The position numbers and the translations under genes were made by a program. Below, one piece after another: positions 27,930-35,527 of a DNA stretch of 47,340 bases (the first letter of the stretch is position 1; every line of letters starts with the position of its first letter). The stretch lies in assembly GCA_002478885.1 (NCBI GenBank), contig DLKC01000051.1, forward strand, positions 1 to 47,340, in the 5' to 3' direction. This DNA is from Chitinophagaceae bacterium UBA7600 (GTDB taxonomy: Bacteria > Bacteroidota > Bacteroidia > Chitinophagales > Chitinophagaceae). Below the pieces are notes generated by a model that was given only the letters and a program-made list of their open reading frames with translations, searched no databases and was not told the DNA's origin.

Positions 27930-29874
27930 ATTTTCTTCGATTTTATTATGCCTCTGGGTAAGTTCATTTTCATTATTTGCCCAACAGCCTTTAGAAATCA
28001 ATAAAGGCGAGCGTACGTTTGTAGGCAGGAACATGGAGTACTATATTGACACAACCCACAAAGCAGGGATTCAAGATGTACTTAATAAAACATTTACCCC
28101 CTGTCAAACAGAAATACTGAATCTGGGCAACACGCCTCATACAGTTTGGATGCGGTTTTCGATTTTCAGTAAAACGGAGAATGAACTTTACCTTGAAATA
28201 AATGCTCCCCTGCTTAGCCATCTGGAGACATTTGAAGTATATGGTGACTCCGCGAAACTCTTATTTACAGGTGGATCGGATAAGTACTTCCATGAAAGAC
28301 CCATTGCGTCAGAAAACTGGTTGTTTGATTTACAACTTAAAGACAGTGCAAAAACTACAATTTACATAAAGGCCCAAAGCATTTATCCTTTTCAAATTCC
28401 AATCGCCATATCATCCAAAAACAAATTTGTAGAACACAATGAGTTGAACATTTTGTTTTGGGGGGTTTATATGGGTATTATGCTCTTTGCATTTATCTAT
28501 AATCTATTTATTTATTTATCGGTGAGGGAACGCAGCTATCTTTATTACCTGCTGTATATATTATTTTCAGTGGCATTTTATGCAGGGCTAGAGGGTTTTG
28601 GATTTCAATTTTTATGGCCCAATATTCCGGGAATTAACCCAATGATCCCCATTTTTGTAAGCATTACCAATTGTTTGATAATACTTTTTACGCTACGTTT
28701 TCTCAACATCAGTAAAGATCAAAAAATACTCTTTAACGCCGGGCGCATATTCATTGTTATATTTATCCTGCTGGCCTTATTAAATCTTGCAGGAGTATTT
28801 GTAGTGGCGCTTGCTCTGTCACAATTATTCAGCTTGTTGGTATGCATTTATTTTATTGCCGCCGGCATTATTAGCTTAAAACGAGGTATTCACACTGCAA
28901 AATATTTCCTCATTGGGTGGTCCGCTTTTCTGGTTTTGGTAATTCTGTTCATTCTTACACTCAACAACGTAGTACCAAGCAACTTCTTTAATACACACGG
29001 CATATTTATGGGGCATATGGCCGAGGTTGTGCTGCTTTCCTTTGCACTTGCTGACCGCATTAATATTTTGAAAAAAGAGAATGAAAAAAAGCAGGAAGAA
29101 ATTATTATTCAACTTGAGGAAAACCACGAACTGCAAACAAAAGTAAACCGCGAGCTTGAACAAAAAGTAACCGAAAGAACAGCCGAAGTTGTTGCTGAAA
29201 AAATAAAAGTTGAAAAGCAAAAAAAGCGAAGCGATGATTTACTGCTGAACATTTTACCCGAAGAAGTTGCTGAGGAGTTGAAGGCAAAAGGCAGTGCTGA
29301 GGCGCAGTTTATTGATGAAGCTACTGTTTTATTCACCGACTTTAAAGAATTTACGCAGCTGTCAGAAAAACTTACTCCTAAAGAACTGGTATCAGAAATA
29401 AACGAATGCTTTTCGGCCTTTGACCACATTATGGGGAAGTTCGGCGTCGAAAAAATAAAAACGATTGGCGACTCTTACATGGCCGCAGGTGGCCTGCCAA
29501 TCACCAATACCACCCATGCCTGCGATGTGGTAAATGCAGCTTTGGAAATTCAAAAGTTCATGCTGCAGCACAAAGCCAAAAGAGCATCGGAAGGAAGATT
29601 ATTTTTCGAAGTAAGAATAGGTGTTCATAGCGGGCCGGTTGTGGCGGGTATTGTAGGCGTTAAAAAATTCTCTTATGATATATGGGGAGATACCGTTAAT
29701 ACTGCCAGCCGCATGGAAAGTAGCGGAGAAGTGGGACGGGTAAATATAAGCGGAGCTACTTTTGCGCTGGTTAAAGATAAATTCAACTGTGTTTACCGTG
29801 GCAAAATTAAGGCTAAAGGCAAGGGTGAAATCGATATGTATTTTATAGACGACAGCGTAAATCCTGATAAGTAA
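27916..29874 (+). CDS. 7TM-DISM receptor fused to class III adenylate cyclase
   Basis: This 652-residue sensory cyclase has, in order: a signal peptide (1-22); an extracellular 7TMR-DISMED2-like domain (about 30-165); seven transmembrane helices (about 180-385); a coiled coil (about 385-445); and a class III cyclase domain (about 465-645). Metal-binding Asp475 (LFTDFKEFT) and Asp519 (TIGDSYM) are present. Lys515 and Asp588 are at the positions that select adenine over guanine, and Asn595 and Arg599 (VNTASRM) complete the site, so it should make cAMP. The start is GTG at 27916, supported by the signal peptide. It overlaps the flavoprotein gene by 14 bp. The signal sensed is unknown. Confidence 0.9.
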   Translation: MRISKFSSILLCLWVSSFSLFAQQPLEINKGERTFVGRNMEYYIDTTHKAGIQDVLNKTFTPCQTEILNLGNTPHTVWMRFSIFSKTENELYLEINAPLLSHLETFEVYGDSAKLLFTGGSDKYFHERPIASENWLFDLQLKDSAKTTIYIKAQSIYPFQIPIAISSKNKFVEHNELNILFWGVYMGIMLFAFIYNLFIYLSVRERSYLYYLLYILFSVAFYAGLEGFGFQFLWPNIPGINPMIPIFVSITNCLIILFTLRFLNISKDQKILFNAGRIFIVIFILLALLNLAGVFVVALALSQLFSLLVCIYFIAAGIISLKRGIHTAKYFLIGWSAFLVLVILFILTLNNVVPSNFFNTHGIFMGHMAEVVLLSFALADRINILKKENEKKQEEIIIQLEENHELQTKVNRELEQKVTERTAEVVAEKIKVEKQKKRSDDLLLNILPEEVAEELKAKGSAEAQFIDEATVLFTDFKEFTQLSEKLTPKELVSEINECFSAFDHIMGKFGVEKIKTIGDSYMAAGGLPITNTTHACDVVNAALEIQKFMLQHKAKRASEGRLFFEVRIGVHSGPVVAGIVGVKKFSYDIWGDTVNTASRMESSGEVGRVNISGATFALVKDKFNCVYRGKIKAKGKGEIDMYFIDDSVNPDK

Positions 29875-29974
29875 ATTTTCTTTATGATGCTTTTCCTTTC
29901 CTTGAATCTAACTAATGTGCAAGAGCTATCACAAATACACGTCGAATACAGGCAGCAATGAAAATATTTGTCAG

Positions 29975-31351
29975 TTACTTTCCGATACAAAACTTACTGA
30001 AAATGTAATCTAACTGGTCCTCATTCGTCACCTCCCCTGTGATCTCCCCAAGATAGTGAAGGCACCTGCGAATATCAGGAGTAATAAGGTCACCAGGAAG
30101 GTTTTCGCTCATCGCCTGCTTAATATCAGCAACGGATTTCGAAATCTCCAATAACGAAGTATAATGGCGTGCATTGGTCACAACAGTGCTTTCAGTATTG
30201 ACCGCGCCGCGTATAACGCTTTCAACAAGACGCTCCTTCAGCAAATGCATATGAAAATGCAATTTCGCCGAAATAAACAGGATATTGTTACCGCTGAATT
30301 TTTGCTCAGCTGTTTCCAATGCCAGCGTGTCAACCTTGTTTCCCAGGAGAAGATAGTGCTCATTTAACCTGCCAATCTCAAAAACCGCCTCCGCCAATTC
30401 ATTTGAACCTATGGTATTTACGTCAAAAAGGTAAAGCACGATATCGGCCTGTTTTAACTTCTCCAAACTCTTCTCCACGCCTATCGTCTCAATTACATCA
30501 GCACTTTCTCTTAAACCTGCCGTGTCAATTAGCCGGAATAAAATGCCGTCAATATTAATGACCTCCTCAATAGTATCCCTTGTTGTCCCGGCGATCTCAC
30601 TCACAATGGCGCGATTTTCATTCAGCAGGCTGTTTAGCAAGGTGGACTTCCCGGCGTTAGGCTTACCTACAATCGCCACACTTACCCCATTTTTTATCAC
30701 ATTACCTAGCCTGAAAGAGCCAATCAATTCAGTAGTAATGGCTTCAATTTTCCCCAACAGTTCGTAAAATCTGGTACGATCCGCGAATTCAACATCCTCC
30801 TGGCTAAAATCAAGTTCTAATTCAATCAACGCAGAAAACTGCAATAACTGGTCACGCAGTTCCTTTAAAACGCTGGAGAATCCACCACGAATATTATGCA
30901 ATGCTGTCTTATGTGCCGCCGCCGCATTACTGGCTATCAGGTCAGCAACAGCTTCGGCCTGTGTAAGGTCAAGTTTGCCATTAATAAAAGCACGCTGAGT
31001 AAATTCCCCGGGCTTGGCCAGCCTCGCGCCATGCTTAACAATCGAGTGGATAATCTTCTCTTGCACGTAGGGAGAACCATGACAGGATATCTCAATAACA
31101 TCTTCGCCTGTATAACTTTTCGGCCCCCTGAATACAGCTACTACCACTTCATCCAGCAACTCGCTCTCGTCCTTTAAAAGGCCAACATGCAACGTGTGCG
31201 ATTTAACCTGCGTAATATCCTTCGAGGGAAACAACGCGTTGGCAATGGTAAAAGCATCCGGACCACTTATCCTGATTACGGCAATAGCGCCAATGCCATG
31301 CGCGGTAGCAAGCGCAACAATAGTATCGTCCCAACCAGTTAATTTCATCAT
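29975..31351 (-). CDS. mnmE: tRNA modification GTPase MnmE (TrmE)
   Basis: This 458-residue GTPase works with MnmG to modify the wobble uridine of several tRNAs (5-carboxymethylaminomethyl group). It has an N-terminal folate-binding domain (MKLTGWDDTIVALATAHGIG, then GPKSYTGEDVIEISCHG). The G domain carries Walker A GKPNAGKS (229-236), the switch EIAGTTRDT, DTAGLRES and GNKVD, and the protein ends in the conserved CIGK with catalytic Cys455. Two ATGs are adjacent at the start. It converges with the cyclase gene across a 100-bp gap that shows no further feature. Confidence 0.96.
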   Translation of the reverse strand: MMKLTGWDDTIVALATAHGIGAIAVIRISGPDAFTIANALFPSKDITQVKSHTLHVGLLKDESELLDEVVVAVFRGPKSYTGEDVIEISCHGSPYVQEKIIHSIVKHGARLAKPGEFTQRAFINGKLDLTQAEAVADLIASNAAAAHKTALHNIRGGFSSVLKELRDQLLQFSALIELELDFSQEDVEFADRTRFYELLGKIEAITTELIGSFRLGNVIKNGVSVAIVGKPNAGKSTLLNSLLNENRAIVSEIAGTTRDTIEEVINIDGILFRLIDTAGLRESADVIETIGVEKSLEKLKQADIVLYLFDVNTIGSNELAEAVFEIGRLNEHYLLLGNKVDTLALETAEQKFSGNNILFISAKLHFHMHLLKERLVESVIRGAVNTESTVVTNARHYTSLLEISKSVADIKQAMSENLPGDLITPDIRRCLHYLGEITGEVTNEDQLDYIFSKFCIGK

Positions 31352-31399
31352 TGTAATACCTGTTTTTATAGACCCGGCTTAAGCCCGGAACCCGGCTTC

Positions 31400-31557
31400 G
31401 TTGCGTCGCACACTTGTGCGCCATCGCCTTATTGAACAATTCCCGGGTCCCATGGCTGCCTCCAAAGTACGATAATAGGTTGCCTATTGGGGATAGTCAG
31501 TTACGTTAAAATTTATTAAAGCTGATTTTTTATCAAAAGTACAAGAGTGCGACGCAA
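31400..31557. repeat. Pair of inverted A-type repeat ends, 158 bp
   Basis: GTTGCGTCGCACACTTGT (31400-31417) and GTACAAGAGTGCGACGCAA (31539-31557) are inverted copies of the same A subtype. They lie in the 323-bp gap between the tonB-type gene and mnmE. Confidence 0.8.
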
Positions 31558-31620
31558 GAAAAGTCAAATAGCGATGGAAAGCCGGTTAACAAAATTTCCT
31601 ATACTTTTTTTGCAAACGGT

Positions 31621-31656
31621 CAGATACAAAAAAAGCTCCCGAATATCGGGAGCTTT
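31621..31656 (-). terminator. Intrinsic terminator of the exb-tonB operon
   Basis: AAAGCTCCCGA (31632-31642) pairs perfectly with TCGGGAGCTTT (31646-31656). On the minus strand it is followed by a run of T. It lies 18 bp after the tonB stop. Confidence 0.9.
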
Positions 31657-31674
31657 AAAGCTAGTTTGAAGATA

Positions 31675-32505
31675 CTATCCTTCTGTAACCTGGAAGGTAA
31701 TGCTCTGCTTTTGGCGATAGATTACATTACGTCCGTTCTGTACAGCTGGAGTCCAGGCTGGTCCTTTTTTAATTACACGCACTGCTTCTTCGGAAGTGCC
31801 GTAACCGGGATCATTAAGGGCTTGCACTTCAGAAATGTTGCCATTCTTGTCAACGAGAAAGGAAACAATAACAGTATAGTTGCCCGGAGGCGCTCCGTTA
31901 TCAACAGGTGCGTTACTATTAAGGTTTCTTTCCAGGTATTTAGACCATGCAGAAGATCCACCGGGGAACTTAGCTTCGATCTGTACCGTTTTGAATTCCT
32001 TATCGTAATCTTCCTCCTGTGTTTTCGGGGCTTCAACCTGTCCGGTACTCTGCTCAACAGGGGGTGCAACAACATCTGTTTTTTCACCTTCCTGGTTAAT
32101 TGTACCGATTTTGGTATCCTCCAGTTTCTCTGTCTCTGGCGGTTTCTCCTCTGGTTTCACTTCCTCATCTTTTACAATTTTAGGAGGTGTGAATTTAGTG
32201 ATCTCAACCTTGGGAGGTTCTTGTTTTGGTGGCGGCGGTGGCGGTGGCTCAGGCTTTTTCTCATCCTGCTTCACATCGGCAAGTTGCACATCCTGAACAA
32301 GTATCTGTGTTTTCTTTTCAGGAGCCACAAATTTTGCCAGCACAGTGCTTAGAAAAATAATCATACAAACAGCGAGCATTCCCACAATCGCGGTAATGAT
32401 ACGCTTGTTGTAAGTTTTCCTGAGCTCATATGCCCCATACTCTTTGTTTCTGCCTTCAAAAATAATATCAAGTATGTCGGCAGTTAAAATTTTATTTATA
32501 TCCAT
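31675..32505 (-). CDS. TonB-family energy transducer
   Basis: This 276-residue TonB-type protein couples the proton motive force to outer-membrane transporters. It has a cytoplasmic N-terminus of about 35 residues, one transmembrane helix (IITAIVGMLAVCMIIFLSTVLA), and a long Pro/Glu/Lys-rich periplasmic spacer with a run of seven prolines. The C-terminal TonB domain (about 180-275) has YTVIVSFLVDKNGNISEV and PAWTPAVQNGRNV. It is the last gene of the operon exbB-exbD-exbD-tonB, 52 bp after the second exbD, and is followed by a strong terminator. Confidence 0.92.
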   Translation of the reverse strand: MDINKILTADILDIIFEGRNKEYGAYELRKTYNKRIITAIVGMLAVCMIIFLSTVLAKFVAPEKKTQILVQDVQLADVKQDEKKPEPPPPPPPKQEPPKVEITKFTPPKIVKDEEVKPEEKPPETEKLEDTKIGTINQEGEKTDVVAPPVEQSTGQVEAPKTQEEDYDKEFKTVQIEAKFPGGSSAWSKYLERNLNSNAPVDNGAPPGNYTVIVSFLVDKNGNISEVQALNDPGYGTSEEAVRVIKKGPAWTPAVQNGRNVIYRQKQSITFQVTEG

Positions 32506-32557
32506 TTTTGAGGAATTTGTTTATAGTGATTCAAAATCCTGAAAATTCCATAAGCGA

Positions 32558-33112
32558 TTATTGACCGGCAGGGGCTGGTTCACCTTCTGTGATCCTGATA
32601 AGCTTATCTTCATCAGGAGTTATATCAACCAATGCGTAGCGCTTGATCATGTTAATAGACATTTCGTCGAGAATATCCACCACATTTTTATAAGTGCTTT
32701 CGTCATTAGGCTTAATAACTACAACTAGATCTGCAGTATCAGTTGTTTGCTTTTTGTGAATGATCACATCACGGATCTCTTTGAAATTAGAAGACTTGAA
32801 ATTTGTACCGGTGGCATCGGCTTTTAAAATCCCTTCATAGTAAAAAACGTTATTGTCCTTACCAAGAAGCAATGTCAATGCGCCAGACTCCTTAGCCTTA
32901 TTCTGGTTTTCCGGCGTCGTTCTGTCGTCGGGCAAAAACAGTTTAAAAGCCGTTGGCTGGCTCATGGTAGTGGTGAAAATAAAGAAAGTGATCAGAAGAA
33001 AACCAAGGTCAACCATTGGAGTAAGGTCAACTCTTGTCGAAAGCTTCTTACCTTTTTTAACACCAGGTCCTTTCTTATGCCCACCTCCGCCGGAGGTATC
33101 CATTTCTGCCAT
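32558..33112 (-). CDS. exbD: ExbD/TolR-family protein (second copy)
   Basis: This 184-residue single-span ExbD subunit has the transmembrane segment preceded by RVDLTPMVDLGFLLITFFIF, in which the Asp of MVD is the conserved proton-path residue. The periplasmic domain follows (VVVIKPNDESTYKNVVDILDEM). The N-terminus is Gly/Lys-rich. It lies 43 bp after the first exbD; two different ExbD proteins in one operon are common in Bacteroidota. Confidence 0.92.
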   Translation of the reverse strand: MAEMDTSGGGGHKKGPGVKKGKKLSTRVDLTPMVDLGFLLITFFIFTTTMSQPTAFKLFLPDDRTTPENQNKAKESGALTLLLGKDNNVFYYEGILKADATGTNFKSSNFKEIRDVIIHKKQTTDTADLVVVIKPNDESTYKNVVDILDEMSINMIKRYALVDITPDEDKLIRITEGEPAPAGQ

Positions 33113-33155
33113 AGTGCTGAGATTTTTTTGTTATAAAATGATTTACGCAGAACAA

Positions 33156-33818
33156 TTACTTCTTATTCATCAAGGAATTTTTCCAGAGATCACTGCCTTG
33201 GGGCACACTCTCAGGATTGGTTACCATCTGAAATTTAAAGAATTCGTTCTTTTTAAATGCTGTAATGATGTTTTTGAACTGTGGGTATTTGGCTACATTA
33301 TCACCTTTCAATAACAGATTAGGAGGATGCCCACCCTGGTAAACAGATGCAACCGCCCTCATCCATTCAACCAATTCATTGTTGGTTGTATCCTTACATG
33401 GTATGCCTGGCAATGTTTCGCCGGTCATCTGGTCCGTCTGGAGTTTTGCCTGCTGCCCCAATTGAGCGATGGCCACTCCAATAAAAGGAGCTTTAACCAG
33501 GGCTGCAATGTCGGCATCGGTCAAACCTAAAGACTTAGCATCATTTATAGATTTGATGATATCGCGTTTAGCACTCAGATCGTCTTTTGAATCACCCGTT
33601 GAAAGAAAAACCTTCCCATCTTTATTCAGCGAGATCATCACTACATCTTTCTCAGGAGCAATTTTAGAAGCTACTGAATTCGGTGTACTAACGGGAACTG
33701 CTTCCGAAGGCTTGAACTTTGTTGTAAGGATAAAGAACGATAAGAGCAAAAAAGCCACATCACACATTGCAGTCATATCAACTGAAGTACTTTTTCGGGC
33801 TATTTTCGGTCTTGCCAT
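33156..33818 (-). CDS. exbD: ExbD/TolR-family protein (first copy)
   Basis: This 220-residue ExbD subunit has the membrane segment STSVDMTAMCDVAFLLLSFF near residue 10, with the conserved Asp in CDV, and a longer periplasmic domain than the second copy. It lies 69 bp after exbB. The two ExbD proteins differ clearly in sequence and are not a recent duplication. Confidence 0.92.
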   Translation of the reverse strand: MARPKIARKSTSVDMTAMCDVAFLLLSFFILTTKFKPSEAVPVSTPNSVASKIAPEKDVVMISLNKDGKVFLSTGDSKDDLSAKRDIIKSINDAKSLGLTDADIAALVKAPFIGVAIAQLGQQAKLQTDQMTGETLPGIPCKDTTNNELVEWMRAVASVYQGGHPPNLLLKGDNVAKYPQFKNIITAFKKNEFFKFQMVTNPESVPQGSDLWKNSLMNKK

Positions 33819-33887
33819 TGTTTCACTTTTTAAAACTTAGAATAAATTAGATGCGCACAAAAATGAATTCCATAAAAAATGGAAAGC

Positions 33888-34751
33888 TTATTTGTAGTTG
33901 GCTGCAAAACTCTGAGTTAAAGTAAAGCCTGACTCATCGATACCAAAAGTGATACCATCAATTCTTGTTGTGAACACGTTATACATTACAATAGAGATAG
34001 CGGAAGTACCGATACCCAATGCTGTATTATAAAGTGCCTCAGAAATACCTTGAGAAAGCTTCTGGGCAGCTTCACCACCACCACTTTCACCAAGAGCAGA
34101 GAAAGAACGGATCATACCCATTACAGTACCAAGAAGACCCAACAGGGTTGCTACAGATGCAATAGTTGAAAGAAACACGAGATTCTTTTCAAGCATCGGT
34201 AATTCAAGTGCTGTTGCTTCTTCAACTTCTTTCTGAATATTGAGCACTTTCTGTTCAGTGGTCAGCTCAGAATTAGTAATCATTTCTTTGTATTTGCGCA
34301 AGCCGGCTTTCATTACGTTTCCAACTGAACCTTTTTGTTTGTCGCACTCAGCCATTGCTTTGTCGATGTCTTTGTTTGCAAGGTGATATTGCACCTTCCT
34401 GATAAATTCTGCAATACTGCCTTTGCCCGTAGCCTTTGTAACTGTAAGGAATCGTTCGATTACAAATGTCAATACAGTTAACAACAAACCAATAAGAAGC
34501 GGCACAATAATACCACCCTGGTACATACGCGGGAGGTTGCCCTTCGGTCCCTCATGACTTGGCCAGAAGCCGCCTGCCGGATCGGGATTGGTAAAATTAC
34601 TGTCTGCGCCTATTACAAAACGCCAGATAATATACCCCAGAATAACACACGTTAACGGAGCAATCCATGATATTGAATTGCTTTTCTTTACAGGTTGTAC
34701 GGAAGTCGTGCTCTTAATTGCTGCTGTCGCAGTTGGTTTAGTTTCAGCCAT
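33888..34751 (-). CDS. exbB: ExbB/TolQ-family proton channel
   Basis: This 287-residue channel subunit of the ExbB-ExbD-TonB motor has an Ala/Thr-rich N-terminus, a first helix (APLTCVILGYIIWRFVIG), and a second helix (GGIIVPLLIGLLLTVLTFVIERF). The conserved C-terminal MotA/TolQ/ExbB region with LVFLSTIASVATLLGLLGTV follows near 200. The start at 34751 (MAETKPTAT) is preferred over the longer frame to 34799. It is first in the operon. The region 34752-35183 upstream holds no supported gene. Confidence 0.93.
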   Translation of the reverse strand: MAETKPTATAAIKSTTSVQPVKKSNSISWIAPLTCVILGYIIWRFVIGADSNFTNPDPAGGFWPSHEGPKGNLPRMYQGGIIVPLLIGLLLTVLTFVIERFLTVTKATGKGSIAEFIRKVQYHLANKDIDKAMAECDKQKGSVGNVMKAGLRKYKEMITNSELTTEQKVLNIQKEVEEATALELPMLEKNLVFLSTIASVATLLGLLGTVMGMIRSFSALGESGGGEAAQKLSQGISEALYNTALGIGTSAISIVMYNVFTTRIDGITFGIDESGFTLTQSFAANYK

Positions 34752-35183
34752 GACACAATTGATTTTAGGTTTAAAAACGTATAAAAAATTTAGGACCACA
34801 ATTCTAATGAAATTTCAATTGAAAAAACAAGTTTCTTTCAATAAAAATTTGAACGGGCACACAAATTATAACTATTATTTCATGCCGCCAACTTGCGAAA
34901 CACAATTATTTATCGTTTTGCTTACTGCCGGATTTAATAGGAACAAAGGCTTTGAGCAAAAAACGATGCTCAGTTATAGCCACCGCCGCAAACACTTGCC
35001 GGCATTAGCTTATAGCAAGCAACGGTACTTACAGATGTTGAAGAATAAATACTAATGTCATTACCTGCGACGCCAATACCTCGCCGCCATCAATGATACA
35101 TTTGAGTAATTTTTGCAGCCGTTTCCTTCACAGAAATTTCATATGCTGCTGCTGTCAATTGTGGGCATCAATCAAACTAACAC

Positions 35184-35213
35184 TTGTTATAAAAATGAGC
35201 GCGCTTATCTTCG
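35184..35213 (+). promoter_or_regulatory. Candidate promoter of the thr leader and operon
   Basis: TTG (35184-35186) is followed after 19 bp by TATCTTCG (35206-35213), one mismatch from TAnnTTTG. Initiation would fall a few bases before the leader ATG at 35224. A second box, TACATTTG (35097-35104), is a perfect -7 match without a clear -33. Confidence 0.4.
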
Positions 35214-35223
35214 GCTTCTTCAG

Positions 35224-35310
35224 ATGGTAAATGCAATAAATCATATCACTTTTTCTACATTCGCAAAAGTGGCTAAGACTGCTGCCACGCTCACCACGAC
35301 GACCCTTTAA
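35224..35310 (+). CDS. Threonine-rich leader peptide (thrL-like)
   Basis: This 28-codon ORF from ATG 35224 to TAA 35308 contains eight threonines, including four in a row (ACC ACG ACG ACC, 35293-35304) just before the last sense codon. It precedes thrABC by 217 bp. The last two Thr codons lie in the 5' arm of a hairpin (35299-35317). This is the arrangement expected for ribosome-mediated attenuation by threonyl-tRNA supply, as in enterobacterial thrL. Sequence similarity to known thrL is limited to the Thr-rich character. A longer in-frame ATG at 35143 exists but is less likely. The function is inferred from position and composition. Confidence 0.7.
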   Translation: MVNAINHITFSTFAKVAKTAATLTTTTL

Positions 35311-35325
35311 GGGTTGTAAATTTTC
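35299..35325 (+). promoter_or_regulatory. Candidate attenuator hairpin of the thr operon
   Basis: ACGACCC (35299-35305) pairs with GGGTTGT (35311-35317), with one G-T pair, around TTTAA, and is followed by AAATTTTC. The 5' arm overlaps Thr codons of the leader. The U-tract is weak. A second hairpin with perfect 9-bp arms (ACGATAAAC 35391-35399, GTTTATCGT 35417-35425) lies downstream. Confidence 0.45.
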
Positions 35326-35450
35326 ATATCACCAATTGGGCATATAGCTGTTATCTTCGCCGGAAATTCAGGACCGGGTATATTATATGCACGATAAACT
35401 GTAACGCTTCGCTGCGGTTTATCGTAGAATGATGCGCCTTGCTAAAGGGC

Positions 35451-35468
35451 ATAAGAGTGCGACGCAAC
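35451..35468. repeat. Solo A-type repeat end upstream of thrA
   Basis: ATAAGAGTGCGACGCAAC lies 59 bp before the thrA ATG, between leader and gene. A 7-bp-arm hairpin (CGGCTGC at 35468-35474, GCAGCCG at 35489-35495) follows it. Confidence 0.85.
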
Positions 35469-35527
35469 GGCTGCCGAGCAGCGTTAAAGCAGCCGGTTAC
35501 ATAAAAAGACCATTTATTAAAGTGTAT

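Noticed and set aside
34588..35055. A 155-codon plus-strand frame overlapping the start of exbB and the gap after it.
   Set aside because: Its first third is the antisense of exbB, and the rest has low-complexity, AT-driven composition with no family signal.
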